DNA of 64,000 nucleotides from Aeromonas hydrophila subsp. hydrophila ATCC 7966 (GTDB lineage: Bacteria; Pseudomonadota; Gammaproteobacteria; Enterobacterales; Aeromonadaceae), in contig NC_008570.1 in assembly GCF_000014805.1 (NCBI RefSeq), forward strand, positions 1,245,001-1,309,000, written 5' to 3'. A model generated the notes under the pieces. That model was not told the origin of the DNA. It saw only the letters and a list, made by a program, of their open reading frames with translations, and searched no databases. The translations under genes were made by a program, and so were the position numbers. Each line of letters opens with the position of its first letter. Positions within the stretch are counted from its first letter, which is position 1. Shown piece after piece: positions 47,665 through 57,185 of the stretch.

Positions 47665-48429
47665 CTCCCGTCGGGGCCATCCTGGCCCTGTCGCCAAAGC
47701 GGCGCTCACCGCCGGTTGCCTAGGGGCGCCGGCGGGTGCACCGCCTGACATCATCTCTCAGCCGTACCCATCCCAATCCCAGGCCTGCCCCGTGCAGGCA
47801 TAAGCCATGATTGCCACCATCCTTGGCGCCAGCATCGAACCGCCGAACCTCTGAATCATCCAACCGCCGAACTGGCGCCGGTGTTTACCGTGCTGTGGGC
47901 ACTCAAGGTGCCCGACCTCAGCCTTGATATTGTCTTGAGCCTGGAGCGCGGCGAGGTTGTGGTCGCCAGCCGGTGCCTGTTGCCGCGGCCGGGTACTGGC
48001 ATGGCACTACCGACCGAAGGCGAGAGCGTGCCCACGGCAGAGGGAGGAGCAAAAACATCTAGCAAAAGGGGCTGTGCGAACCCGTCTGCCGGGCATGGCC
48101 GGACTCGGTGGGTCATGAGTGACGCTCTTTCTGCCGTTGAGCCCCTCAGAAAAATATCAAGGCGTGCCGACTGGCGCTCATCGGCCGCATCAAGGGGGGC
48201 GGTCGATATCAAGGTTTTATCAAGGTGCTTGATGGCACATCAGCCAATTGATTGTTTTTAAAGTGTTTTTATCGATTCAGACTGACCGGTCGAAAAAGTT
48301 CACTCATGTTTTTATCCCTTAGCTGGTCTTTATGTTTTCCGGGGCCGAGGAGCCTAGTCTGTGGCCATTGGTTGGCGGGAGGCTCCGCCAAGCGTGTGTT
48401 TGATGCCTTAATATCGACCCGGAGATTTT
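47665..48429 (+). promoter_or_regulatory. cadC-cadB intergenic regulatory region
   Basis: 765 bp without a credible gene. The proximal part has an inverted repeat GGCGCCAG/CTGGCGCC enclosing direct repeats (47825-47879). The distal part carries four ATCAAGG motifs (48155-48225). A candidate promoter TTGATT (48248-48253), 16-bp spacer, TATCGA (48270-48275) would start ~145 nt before cadB. CadC binding is inferred from position only. Confidence 0.55.
48155..48233 (+). repeat. Four ATCAAGG direct repeats upstream of the cadBA promoter
   Basis: TATCAAGG at 48155-48162, CATCAAGG at 48188-48195, TATCAAGG at 48207-48214 and TATCAAGG at 48218-48225. The last forms an inverted repeat with CTTGAT at 48228-48233. 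They lie just upstream of the putative -35 element. Confidence 0.7.
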
Positions 48430-49764
48430 ATGTCCCTAGATACGAGCAAGAAGATCGGCCTTGTCGCCTGTACAGGTGTGGTGGCCGGCAACATGATGGG
48501 GAGCGGTATTGCACTGCTGCCCTCGGCCCTGGCCACCATAGGTTCCATCTCTGTGTTCAGCTGGGCCATCTGCCTGGTCGGCGCCATGGGGCTGGCCTTC
48601 GTGTTTGCCCGCCTTGCCACCAAGAACCCGCAAGAGGGTGGCCCCATCGCCTACGCCGGCGAGATCTCTCCGGTGTTCGGTTTCCAGACCGGCGTGCTCT
48701 ACTACCACGCCAACTGGATCGGTAACCTGGCTATCGCCATCACCGGCGTCTCCTACCTCTCCGTGTTCTTCCCCATTCTCAACAGCCCGATCCCGGCCGC
48801 CGCGGCCACCATCGCCGCCGTCTGGATCTTCACCTTCGTCAACCTGCTTGGCGGCAGCTGGGTGAGCCGGCTCTGTACTTTGGGGCTGGTGCTGATCCTG
48901 TTGCCGGTAGTGGGTACTGCCGTGATGGGCTGGGGCCATTTTGATGCCACCGTCTACAGCCAGAACTGGAACACCACCAGCGGCAGCGACCTGCATGCGG
49001 TCATCAGCGCCGTGCTGATCTGCCTCTGGTCCTTCGTGGGCGTCGAGTCCGCCGCCGTCTCTTCCGGCATGGTGAAGAACCCCAAGCGCACCGTACCGCT
49101 CGCCACCATGCTGGGTACCGGTATCGCGGGGATCATCTACATCCTCTCCACCCAGGTGATCAGCGGCATGTTCCCGGCCGGTGAAGTGGCTGCCTCCGGT
49201 GCGCCGTTTGCCATGGCCTCTTCCGCCATCTTCGGCAGCTGGTCTGCGCCGTTCGTCTCCGCCTTCACCGCGCTGGCCTGCTTCACCTCGCTGGGTTCCT
49301 GGATGATGCTGGTGGGCGAGGCGGGCAAGCGTGCCGCCCACGACGGCAACTTCCCGAAAATCTACGGCGAAGTGGACAAGAACGGCGTCGCCAAGAAGGG
49401 TCTGATCCTGGGCTCCCTCAAGATGACTGCGCTGATGGTCGGCCTGACCGCTTTCACCTCCCAGTCCGCCCACGCCGCCGATCTCTTCAACGTGCTGACC
49501 ACAGATGCGGTGCTGCTGACCATGCTGCCCTACTTCTACTCCAGCATTAACCTGATCCGTTTTGAAGGCATGACCTCCCGCAGCATCGGCGCCATGATCT
49601 TCTCCGGTGTCGCCTGCGTGTTCTGCCTGGTGGCCCTGATGGGTGCCAAGGGTTCCAACCTCACCGCGACCTTCGTGGTGTCGCTCATCATCCTGATGTT
49701 CTACGCCAAGAAACAGGGTCTGCGTCAGCACGACGCCCTGCTCAAAGAGCAGACCAGCCACTAA
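48430..49764 (+). CDS. cadB: Lysine/cadaverine antiporter CadB
   Basis: 444 residues (E. coli CadB 444). APC-family transporter with ~12 membrane helices. Starts MSLDTSKKIGLVACTGVVAGNMMGSGIALLPS, with the APC glycine-rich helix-1 signature; also IGNLAIAITGVSYLSVFFP and WSFVGVESAAVSSGMVKNPKRTVPLAT in helix 6. Exchanges external lysine for internal cadaverine, exporting the base made by CadA. GGAG sits 5 nt before the ATG. cadA follows after 76 nt. Confidence 0.97.
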   Translation: MSLDTSKKIGLVACTGVVAGNMMGSGIALLPSALATIGSISVFSWAICLVGAMGLAFVFARLATKNPQEGGPIAYAGEISPVFGFQTGVLYYHANWIGNLAIAITGVSYLSVFFPILNSPIPAAAATIAAVWIFTFVNLLGGSWVSRLCTLGLVLILLPVVGTAVMGWGHFDATVYSQNWNTTSGSDLHAVISAVLICLWSFVGVESAAVSSGMVKNPKRTVPLATMLGTGIAGIIYILSTQVISGMFPAGEVAASGAPFAMASSAIFGSWSAPFVSAFTALACFTSLGSWMMLVGEAGKRAAHDGNFPKIYGEVDKNGVAKKGLILGSLKMTALMVGLTAFTSQSAHAADLFNVLTTDAVLLTMLPYFYSSINLIRFEGMTSRSIGAMIFSGVACVFCLVALMGAKGSNLTATFVVSLIILMFYAKKQGLRQHDALLKEQTSH

Positions 49765-49840
49765 TTCCGTTTTCCTTTTCCGAGCGCTCTTCACTCACCA
49801 TCCCTGATGGAGAGCGCCCCATCACGTGTGGAGCATTACG

Positions 49841-51973
49841 ATGAACATCATTGCCATCCTCAACCACCTGGGCGTTTTCTTCAAAGAAGAACCCATTCGC
49901 CAGCTGCAAGCCTCCCTCGAGCGCAAGGGTTTCGAGGTTGTTTATCCGGTCGACGTGGCCGACCTGTTGAAGCTGATTGAGAAGAACCCCCGCGTTTGCG
50001 GCGCCATCTTCGACTGGGACAAATACTCCCTGGGCCTGTGCAAGGAGATCCACGATCGCAACGAGAAGCTGCCGATCTTCGCCTTCGCCAACGACCAGTC
50101 CACCCTGGACATTCACCTGACCGACCTGCGTCTGAACGTGCACTTCTTCGAGTACCGTCTCGGCATGGCCGACGACATCGCCCTCAAGATGGGTCAGGCC
50201 ACCCAGGAGTACCAGGACGCCATTCTGCCGCCGTTCACCAAGGCGCTGTTCAAGTACGTGGAAGAGGGCAAGTACACCTTCTGTACTCCGGGTCACATGG
50301 GCGGTACCGCCTTCCAGATGAGCCCGGCCGGCAGCATCTTCTATGACTTCTATGGCCCGAACGCGTTCAAGGCCGATGTCTCCATCTCCATGCCGGAGCT
50401 GGGCTCCCTGCTGGATCACTCGGGTCCGCACAAGGAAGCCGAAGAGTACATCGCCCGTACCTTCAACGCCGATCGCTCCTACATCGTCACCAACGGCACC
50501 TCCACCGCCAACAAGATCGTCGGCATGTACTCGGCGCCGGCCGGCAGCACTGTGCTGGTGGACCGCAACTGCCACAAGTCGCTCACTCACCTGATGATGA
50601 TGAACGACGTGACTCCGCTCTACTTCCGTCCGACCCGCAACGCCTACGGCATTCTGGGCGGCATCCCGCAGAGCGAATTCAGCCGCGAAACCATCGCCGC
50701 CAAGGTCGCCGCCACCCCGGGTGCCCAGGCGCCGCGCTACGCCGTGATCACCAACTCCACCTATGACGGCCTGCTCTACAACACCGGCTTCATCAAGGAG
50801 GCGCTGGACACCCCTTACATTCACTTCGACAGTGCCTGGGTGCCCTACACCAACTTCAGCCCGATCTACGAAGGCAAGTGCGGCATGAGCGGCGAAGCCA
50901 TGCCGGGCAAGGTGTTCTACGAAACCCAGTCCACCCACAAGCTGCTGGCGGCCTTCTCCCAGGCCTCGATGATCCACATCAAGGGCGACGTGGAGGAAGA
51001 GACCTTCAACGAAGCCTTCATGATGCACACCTCCACCTCGCCGCAGTACGGCATCGTGGCTTCGACCGAGATCTCCGCCGCCATGATGCGGGGCAACACC
51101 GGCAAGCGGTTGATCAAGGACTCCATCGATCGCGCCATCTCCTTCCGCAAAGAGATCAAGCGCCTGCGTGAGCAGAGTGAAGGCTGGTTCTTCGACGTAT
51201 GGCAGCCGGATGACATCGACACCGTCGAGTGCTGGAAGCTGGATCCGAAAGATGACTGGCACGGTTTCAAGGACATCGACGATGACCACATGTACCTGGA
51301 TCCCATCAAGGTCACCCTGCTGACCCCGGGCATGGGCCGCAATGGTCAGCTGCTGGAGAACGGCATCCCGGCTTCGCTGGTCTCCAAGTTCCTGGACGAG
51401 CGCGGCATCGTGGTGGAGAAGACCGGCCCCTACAACCTGCTGTTCCTGTTCTCCATCGGTATCGATCAGTCCAAGGCGATGCAGCTGCTGCGCGCCCTGA
51501 CCGAGTTCAAGCGCGGTTACGATCTGAACCTGACCATCAAGAGCATACTGCCGAGCCTCTATCGCGAAGACCCGAGCTTCTACGAAGGGATGCGCATCCA
51601 GGAGCTGGCGCAGCGGATTCACGAGCTGACCAGCAAGTACCGTCTGCCGGAGCTGATGTTCAAGGCGTTCGATGTGCTGCCGGAGATGAAGATGACTCCG
51701 CACGCCGCCTGGCAGCAAGAGCTGGCCGGCAACGTGGTGGAAGTGCCGCTGCGCGACATGGTGGACCGCATCAGCGCCAACATGATCCTGCCGTACCCGC
51801 CGGGAGTACCGCTGGTGCTGCCGGGCGAGATGGTGACCCAGGATTCCCTGCCGGTGCTCGAGTTCCTCGAGATGCTGTGCGAGATCGGCGCCCACTACCC
51901 GGGCTTCGAGACCGACATCCACGGCCTCTATCGTCAGGCCGATGGCAGCTACACCGTCAAGGTGCTGCGCTAA
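49841..51973 (+). CDS. cadA: Inducible lysine decarboxylase CadA
   Basis: 710 residues (E. coli CadA 715). PLP-dependent fold-type I decarboxylase converting lysine to cadaverine, consuming a proton for acid resistance. N-terminal wing (response-regulator-like) MNIIAILNHLGVFFKEEPIRQL, PLP Schiff-base Lys367 in ETQSTHKLLAAFSQAS, phosphate-binding TNGTSTANK, and HFDSAWVPY with the PLP-ring Asp. Start at 49841; the upstream ATG lies outside the family start. Operon with cadB, terminator directly after. Confidence 0.98.
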   Translation: MNIIAILNHLGVFFKEEPIRQLQASLERKGFEVVYPVDVADLLKLIEKNPRVCGAIFDWDKYSLGLCKEIHDRNEKLPIFAFANDQSTLDIHLTDLRLNVHFFEYRLGMADDIALKMGQATQEYQDAILPPFTKALFKYVEEGKYTFCTPGHMGGTAFQMSPAGSIFYDFYGPNAFKADVSISMPELGSLLDHSGPHKEAEEYIARTFNADRSYIVTNGTSTANKIVGMYSAPAGSTVLVDRNCHKSLTHLMMMNDVTPLYFRPTRNAYGILGGIPQSEFSRETIAAKVAATPGAQAPRYAVITNSTYDGLLYNTGFIKEALDTPYIHFDSAWVPYTNFSPIYEGKCGMSGEAMPGKVFYETQSTHKLLAAFSQASMIHIKGDVEEETFNEAFMMHTSTSPQYGIVASTEISAAMMRGNTGKRLIKDSIDRAISFRKEIKRLREQSEGWFFDVWQPDDIDTVECWKLDPKDDWHGFKDIDDDHMYLDPIKVTLLTPGMGRNGQLLENGIPASLVSKFLDERGIVVEKTGPYNLLFLFSIGIDQSKAMQLLRALTEFKRGYDLNLTIKSILPSLYREDPSFYEGMRIQELAQRIHELTSKYRLPELMFKAFDVLPEMKMTPHAAWQQELAGNVVEVPLRDMVDRISANMILPYPPGVPLVLPGEMVTQDSLPVLEFLEMLCEIGAHYPGFETDIHGLYRQADGSYTVKVLR

Positions 51974-51988
51974 GCGAGAGTGACAACA

Positions 51989-52006
51989 ACGGGCCGCAAG
52001 GCCCGT
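51989..52006 (+). terminator. Terminator of cadBA
   Basis: A 7-bp stem (51989-51995 with 52000-52006) with GCAA tetraloop is followed by TTTT. It lies 16 nt past cadA and 40 nt before pdxY. Confidence 0.9.
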
Positions 52007-52045
52007 TTTTCCCATCTGGGTTCATCCATTTTTTTGCGAGTCAGC

Positions 52046-52912
52046 ATGAAGCGAGTTCTCTCCATCCAGTCCCACGTGGTGTTCGGCTGCGCCGGCAACA
52101 GCGCCGCCGTGTTTCCCATGCGCCGCATGGGGCTGGAGGTGTGGCCCGTCAACACGGTGCAATTTTCCAACCATACCCAGTACAGTGCAGGCTGGCAGGG
52201 GATGGTGATGCCAAACGGCCATATCCGCCAGCTGATGGCGGGGCTGGCCGACATCGGCGTACTGGGGCAGTGCGATGCGATCCTGAGCGGTTATCTCGGC
52301 TCGGCCGAGCAGGGGGAGGAGATCCTGGCGGCAGTGGCCCACCTCAAGGCACTCAATCCGAATGCCCGCTATTTTTGCGACCCGGTGATGGGGCATCCCG
52401 ACAAGGGGTGCATGGTCGCGCCCGGCGTCGCCGATTTTCTGAAAAACCGGGCGCTGGCCTGCGCCGACCTGCTGGCCCCCAATCTGCTGGAGCTGGAGCA
52501 GCTGACCGGCCGCGAGATCTGCAATCTGAGCGAGGCGCTGGCGGCTTGCCAGCAACTGCGTGAAGGGGGAGTGGAGCTGGTGATGGTCAAGCATCTGGGC
52601 CGCGCCGGCTTGAGCCTGGACCGGTTCGAGATGCTGCTGGTGTGCGAAGAGGGGGCGTTTCATATCTCGCGCCCCCTCTATGAGTTTCAGCGTCAGCCCA
52701 TCGGGGTGGGGGATCTGTTGAGCGCCACCATGCTGGCCAACCTGCTGGCGGGCTTTACGCCGGTGGCGGCGTTCGAGCGCACCAATGCCAGCGTGGATGC
52801 GGTGCTGGCCCAGACCTGGCTGGCGGGCGCCTACGAGCTGCAGCTGGTGGCCGCCCAGCAGGCGATGGTCGAGCCCGAGATCCGCACCTGTGCCCGCCGG
52901 CTGCCGGCCTGA
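52046..52912 (+). CDS. pdxY: Pyridoxal kinase PdxY
   Basis: 288 residues (E. coli PdxY 287). Ribokinase-like enzyme phosphorylating pyridoxal to PLP in the salvage pathway. [46 protein letters not shown] is diagnostic; [29 protein letters not shown], and the anion-hole [15 protein letters not shown] near residue 225 (catalytic Asp) are present. Sits directly after cadA, whose product needs PLP, with only a terminator between; cofactor supply is an inference. Convergent with the MATE gene, 9 nt apart. Confidence 0.96.
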   Translation: MKRVLSIQSHVVFGCAGNSAAVFPMRRMGLEVWPVNTVQFSNHTQYSAGWQGMVMPNGHIRQLMAGLADIGVLGQCDAILSGYLGSAEQGEEILAAVAHLKALNPNARYFCDPVMGHPDKGCMVAPGVADFLKNRALACADLLAPNLLELEQLTGREICNLSEALAACQQLREGGVELVMVKHLGRAGLSLDRFEMLLVCEEGAFHISRPLYEFQRQPIGVGDLLSATMLANLLAGFTPVAAFERTNASVDAVLAQTWLAGAYELQLVAAQQAMVEPEIRTCARRLPA

Positions 52913-52921
52913 TGGCGGCGC

Positions 52922-54343
52922 TTAACCGGCGCGCCTGGCCAGTTGCACTTGTTGGCGCGCACCAAGCGGCTTGCGGCCGGGCCGGCTCAGCGGGGCACAG
53001 GCCAGCTTGAGGCGGCGCCATTCCCGCCACAGCAACCAGCACAGCGGCAGGGTCAGCAACACCACGGTGGTGGGTTGGGCCAGCAGCACGCCGTCCCGGC
53101 CCCACCAGAGTGGCAGCATGAAGATCAGCGGCAGCAGCAACAGGGTCTTGGCGGCCGAGATGAGCAGCGCCTGGCGGGTACGGGCCATGGACTGCAGCAG
53201 CACGATGCCGAACATGATGATCCCCTCCAGCGGAATGGCGCCCAGGTTGAGGGTCAGGCTGCTGATGGCGGCCGCGAGCAGCTCGCCATCCTGATCGCCG
53301 GTGTAGAGCATGGCCACCTGACGCGGCAGCAGCTGGATCAGCAGCCAGACCGCCAGACCGTAGACGAGCGTGATCTTGAGCCCCATCTCCATCAGGAACT
53401 TGAGGTCACGATGGCGTTTGGCGCCGGCCGCCTGACTGACCAGCGGCTGGATGCCGAAGGCCAGCCCCTGCAGGATGACGATGAACACCGCCTCGGTGTA
53501 GCCGGCCACGGTAAAGCCCGCCAGATCCTTGACCGAACCGTGCACCATCAGCTGGCTGTTGTGCAGCAGCAGCAGCAGGCCGAGGTTGAACTGGGCGATC
53601 AGGCTCGGCAGGCCGGTGAACAGCAGGTTCGGCATGGCCGGGAAGTCGGGCACCAGGTGGCGCCACTCTATGCGCAGCTTGGCATGGCGGGTAAAGAAAT
53701 ACCCCAGCCCGAGCAGGCTGACGACCCCTTCCGAGATGAGGGTGGCCTGCGCCGTACCGATCAGTCCCAGCCCCAGCCGGCCCACCATGATGTAGTTGAG
53801 GATGATGTTGAGGATGGCGCCGCTGCTCACCAGCAGCATGGCGAGACGGGGGCGGCCGTCGTTGCGCAGCAGATAGGGCACCGCCAGGTTGCAGGCCAGC
53901 AGCAGGGTGCCGCCGCCAATCCAGTAGAGGTAGTCGCTGGCTTGCTGCCAGGTGTCGGTACCCTGTTCAATGCCCAGTGCCAGCAGGATGTCGACGTGCC
54001 AGTAGTGCAGCAGCAGCGGCGCCACGGCGCCCAGCAGCCCCAGCAGCCAGAGTGCATTGACCAGCGCCTGGCGGGCCAGGCCGAAATTTCTGGCACCCTG
54101 CTGGAAGGAGATGGCGGTGGCCGCCCCCATGCTGATCATGGCGGCGAGACCGATCAGCACCATGATGACCGGGTAGACCAGGTTGATGCCGGCAAGGCCG
54201 GCGGCCCCCACGTAGTGACCGACGAAGATGCCATCGACCAGGTAATAGGCGCCGGATACCAGCATGGCCATGATGGAGGGGAGGGCATAGCCCCAGAAAC
54301 GGCGGGTCATCGCCCGCTGGCGCAGAGTGAAGTAGGCAGACAT
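52922..54343 (-). CDS. MATE-family efflux transporter
   Basis: 473 residues with ~12 transmembrane segments and the MATE pattern: FWGYALPSIMAMLVSGAYYLVDGIFVGHYVGAAGLAGINLVYPV in the first pair, ISMGAATAISFQQGARNFGLAR, and the duplicated second half at AGYTEAVFIVILQGLAFGIQPLVSQAAGAKRHRD. Closest in style to MepA-like sodium- or proton-coupled multidrug exporters; the substrate is unknown. Downstream of, and on the same strand as, a LysR gene, with a palindromic stretch in its promoter gap. Confidence 0.88.
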   Translation of the reverse strand: MSAYFTLRQRAMTRRFWGYALPSIMAMLVSGAYYLVDGIFVGHYVGAAGLAGINLVYPVIMVLIGLAAMISMGAATAISFQQGARNFGLARQALVNALWLLGLLGAVAPLLLHYWHVDILLALGIEQGTDTWQQASDYLYWIGGGTLLLACNLAVPYLLRNDGRPRLAMLLVSSGAILNIILNYIMVGRLGLGLIGTAQATLISEGVVSLLGLGYFFTRHAKLRIEWRHLVPDFPAMPNLLFTGLPSLIAQFNLGLLLLLHNSQLMVHGSVKDLAGFTVAGYTEAVFIVILQGLAFGIQPLVSQAAGAKRHRDLKFLMEMGLKITLVYGLAVWLLIQLLPRQVAMLYTGDQDGELLAAAISSLTLNLGAIPLEGIIMFGIVLLQSMARTRQALLISAAKTLLLLPLIFMLPLWWGRDGVLLAQPTTVVLLTLPLCWLLWREWRRLKLACAPLSRPGRKPLGARQQVQLARRAG

Positions 54344-54365
54344 ATCTGTTCTCTTGGGGAGTTCG

Positions 54366-54409
54366 ATTATCGAGCAGATAGTCTAGATTAATATTTTTTT
54401 ATCGATAAT
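54366..54409 (-). promoter_or_regulatory. Palindromic operator-like sequence upstream of the MATE gene
   Basis: ATTATCGA (54366-54373) and TCGATAAT (54402-54409) form an 8-bp inverted repeat 28 bp apart. The distal arm is itself inside the 10-bp palindrome TTATCGATAA (54400-54409). This is AT-rich and just upstream of the MATE start; binding by the adjacent LysR protein is a guess. Confidence 0.5.
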
Positions 54410-54449
54410 CCGGTTTCTACTTGATGAATTGATGAGCCATATTCATCAA

Positions 54450-55358
54450 TCAGCGTGGCTGGTAGTGTCCCTTGAGCATGTCGATGAGGGCGCGCAGCCC
54501 GTTGCCCAGCTGATGGCGACTGGGATAGAAGAGCGAGAAACCGACGAAGGTGGGGCACCAGGGCTCCAGCACACTCACCAGGGTGCCCTCGGCCAGCTGC
54601 CTGCTTACCTCCTCTTCCAGACAGTAGGCCAGCCCCAGTCCCGCCTCGGCCGCCCCCAGGTAGAGGGCCGGCGTGCTGGTGGTGAGCGGCCCGGTCACTT
54701 CGATCTCCAGCATGGCGCCCTCCTCGCCGGCAAAGGCCCAGCGATAGTGATGGGAGGGGGTGAGCCGATAGCCGATGCAGGCGTGCCGGGTCAATTCGCG
54801 CGGGTGCTGCGGGGTGCCGTGCTCGGCCAGATAGGCGGGGGAGGCCACCACCAGATAGCGCTGGGGCGGGCCGAGCGGTACCCCGATCATCTCCTTGGGC
54901 AGCAGATCCCCGTAAAAGAGGGCGGCGTCATAGCCATCTTCGATGAGGCGCGGCATCAGCTCCTGCTCCACCACCTCCACCTGCATGCGCGGGTAACGCA
55001 CCATGTAATCGATCAGCACCGGGGCCAGCAACTCATCGATGGCGCCGCGCGGCGCGCTGATCTTCAGCCTTCCTACCGGTTCGTCGCTGTGACGGGCCAG
55101 TTCACCCAGCGCGCTCTCCAGATGGCTCAAGGTCGGCAGCAACTGGGTCAGCAGGCGTTGACCCGCATCTGTGGGGACCACGGCGCGGGTACTGCGATTG
55201 AGCAGGCGCACCCCCAAACGGGTCTCCAGCCCTTTCAGGCTGTGGCTCAGGGCGGAGGCAGACACGCCGAGTTCGAGGGCGGCCTTGCTGAAACTCTGGT
55301 GGCGGGCGACGGCGGCAAACACCGCCAGTTCGGCGAGATCGGTACGGGTGATGGCCAT
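54450..55358 (-). CDS. LysR-family transcriptional regulator
   Basis: 302 residues. N-terminal winged HTH: DLAELAVFAAVARHQSFSKAALELGVSASALSHSLKGLETRLGVRLLNRSTR. Effector domain of the CrgA-like type (VGRLKISAPRGAIDELLAPVLIDYMVRYP). Divergent from the serine transporter across ~500 bp and tandem with the MATE gene 106 bp downstream, so either may be its target. The effector is unknown. Confidence 0.92.
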   Translation of the reverse strand: MAITRTDLAELAVFAAVARHQSFSKAALELGVSASALSHSLKGLETRLGVRLLNRSTRAVVPTDAGQRLLTQLLPTLSHLESALGELARHSDEPVGRLKISAPRGAIDELLAPVLIDYMVRYPRMQVEVVEQELMPRLIEDGYDAALFYGDLLPKEMIGVPLGPPQRYLVVASPAYLAEHGTPQHPRELTRHACIGYRLTPSHHYRWAFAGEEGAMLEIEVTGPLTTSTPALYLGAAEAGLGLAYCLEEEVSRQLAEGTLVSVLEPWCPTFVGFSLFYPSRHQLGNGLRALIDMLKGHYQPR

Positions 55359-55862
55359 ATTAATTCAGCGAAAAAATGTTGAGCAACAGGGTACGTCAGC
55401 GGACGGCGAGGCACAACCTGAGCAATAAATGGGCGAGTGTAAGCAATTTGTTGTACCCACAAGGATGTAGATACGGGTGAAACTACCTCTATTTGTTAAC
55501 GGCTGTTCACAAAATTGGGCTCGTAACGTGATCTCTGACGCCAGAAAGGCGATTCCAGTCAAACTTTGGTTGATTAATTCAAAAAAACACTGTGATCGCT
55601 AAGGGGATTTAATTAGAGTCAGCGCATCGGAACAAGAGCGTGTTAGCGAGTTGTAAAGTCTGACGCGTTTGTGGCCCTCGGGCCTATGACCTGCCGGCTT
55701 GTTTGTTGCAATTTGGTTGTTACATGGAGTGATGACCAGCTTGCCGGGCCGACGGGATGAGAATAACAGGGATGGACTGCAGGAGTTCCAGGGAGATGGA
55801 ACAGGGCATTGCGCCCGGTTGACTAGAAATTTTCTATTTTCCTTGATGACAGGAACACCCCT
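55359..55862 (+). promoter_or_regulatory. Divergent intergenic region, lysR / sdaC-like gene
   Basis: 504 bp. TGTGATCG (55591-55598) resembles one arm of a CRP site. A perfect 13-bp palindrome TAGAAATTTTCTA (55824-55836) lies just before the AGGA ribosome-binding sequence of the transporter. A 47-codon ORF (55732-55875) overlaps the transporter start but has no good evidence of translation. No recognised riboswitch or terminator. Confidence 0.4.
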
Positions 55863-57158
55863 ATGTCTGACATGAACATTGCAGTAGAAGGCAGCTTAGC
55901 CAGTAATGCGTCTTCCCGTGGCATCAACAAGGCCGATGTGGTCTGGATGCTGGGTCTGTACGGTACCGCCATCGGTGCCGGTGTACTCTTCCTGCCGATC
56001 AACGCCGGTGTAGGTGGTCTGTGGCCGCTGGTTGCCATGCTGGTCCTGGCCCTGCCGCTGACCTTCTTCGCCCACCGTGGCCTGACCCGCTTCGTGCTGT
56101 CCGGCTCCACCCGTGATGGCGACATCACCGAGGTAGTAGAAGAGCACTTCGGCAAGACTGCAGGCAAGTTCATCACCCTGCTCTACTTCTTCGCCATCTA
56201 CCCGATCCTGCTGATGTACTCGGTAGCCATCACCAACACCGTCGAGAGCCTGATGGTGCACCAGCTGGGCATGACTGCACCTCCCCGTGCCATCCTGTCT
56301 CTGGCGCTGATCCTGGGTCTGATGGCGATCGTTCGCCTCGGCGGCCAGGTTATCGTCAAAGCGATGAGCGTGCTGGTATTCCCGTTCGTGATCACCCTGA
56401 TGGGCCTGGCGCTCTACCTGATCCCGCACTGGAACGGTGCCATCATCACTGAAGCTCCGGCTCTGGGTGACGCTTTCAACGGCGACTTCCTGAAGACTCT
56501 GTGGCTGGCCATCCCGGTCATGGTGTTCTCCTTCAACCACTCCCCGATCATCTCCTCCTTCGCGGTGGACAACAAGGGTCGTTACGGTGAAGGTGCCGAG
56601 AAGAAGTGCAGCAACATCCTGCTGGGCGCCCACGTCATGATGGTGATGACCGTTATGTTCTTCGTATTCAGCTGCGTACTGAGCCTCTCCCCGGCTGACC
56701 TGGCTGCTGCCAAAGAACAGAACATCTCCATCCTGTCCTACCTGGCCAACCACTTCGACAACCCGGTTATCGCCACCGTGGCTCCGCTGATCGCCATGGT
56801 CGCCATCAGCAAATCCTTCCTGGGTCACTACCTGGGTGCACAAGAGGGCATGAACGGTCTGATGGCCAAGTCCCTGCGTGAGAAAGGCAAGAACGTTGAC
56901 GTCAAGCAACTGAACAAAGTGACCGCAGTGTTCATGATCCTGACCACCTGGGCCATCGCCACCATCAACCCGAGCATCCTCGGCATGATTGAAGACCTGG
57001 GCGGCCCCATCATCGCGATGCTGCTGTTCCTGATGCCGATGTACGCCATCACCAAGGTTCCGGCCATGCGCAAATACGCTGGCAACATCAGCAACGTGTT
57101 CGTGACCATCATCGGCCTGATCGCCATGTCCGGTATCATCTACAAGCTGATTGCCTGA
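55863..57158 (+). CDS. SdaC-family serine transporter (HAAAP/STP)
   Basis: 431 residues (E. coli SdaC 429), ~11 membrane segments. [29 protein letters not shown] is the diagnostic first helix pair of the serine/threonine HAAAP permeases; [22 protein letters not shown] and [20 protein letters not shown] also match. Probably a proton-coupled serine importer; threonine or another amino acid is possible. sdaB, its E. coli neighbour, is absent. ATG 55863 has AGGA 11 nt upstream. Codon use is strongly biased, suggesting high expression. Confidence 0.9.
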   Translation: MSDMNIAVEGSLASNASSRGINKADVVWMLGLYGTAIGAGVLFLPINAGVGGLWPLVAMLVLALPLTFFAHRGLTRFVLSGSTRDGDITEVVEEHFGKTAGKFITLLYFFAIYPILLMYSVAITNTVESLMVHQLGMTAPPRAILSLALILGLMAIVRLGGQVIVKAMSVLVFPFVITLMGLALYLIPHWNGAIITEAPALGDAFNGDFLKTLWLAIPVMVFSFNHSPIISSFAVDNKGRYGEGAEKKCSNILLGAHVMMVMTVMFFVFSCVLSLSPADLAAAKEQNISILSYLANHFDNPVIATVAPLIAMVAISKSFLGHYLGAQEGMNGLMAKSLREKGKNVDVKQLNKVTAVFMILTTWAIATINPSILGMIEDLGGPIIAMLLFLMPMYAITKVPAMRKYAGNISNVFVTIIGLIAMSGIIYKLIA

Positions 57159-57185
57159 TAACACGGGTTACCCGCTTGAATGAAG

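Noticed and set aside
47881..48261. 126-codon ORF in the cadC-cadB gap
   Set aside because: GTG start without ribosome-binding site, no family resemblance, and it would cover the ATCAAGG repeats. Treated as noncoding.
55359..55862. Riboswitch before the serine transporter
   Set aside because: No recognisable lysine, glycine or other amino-acid riboswitch core and no terminator/anti-terminator pair.
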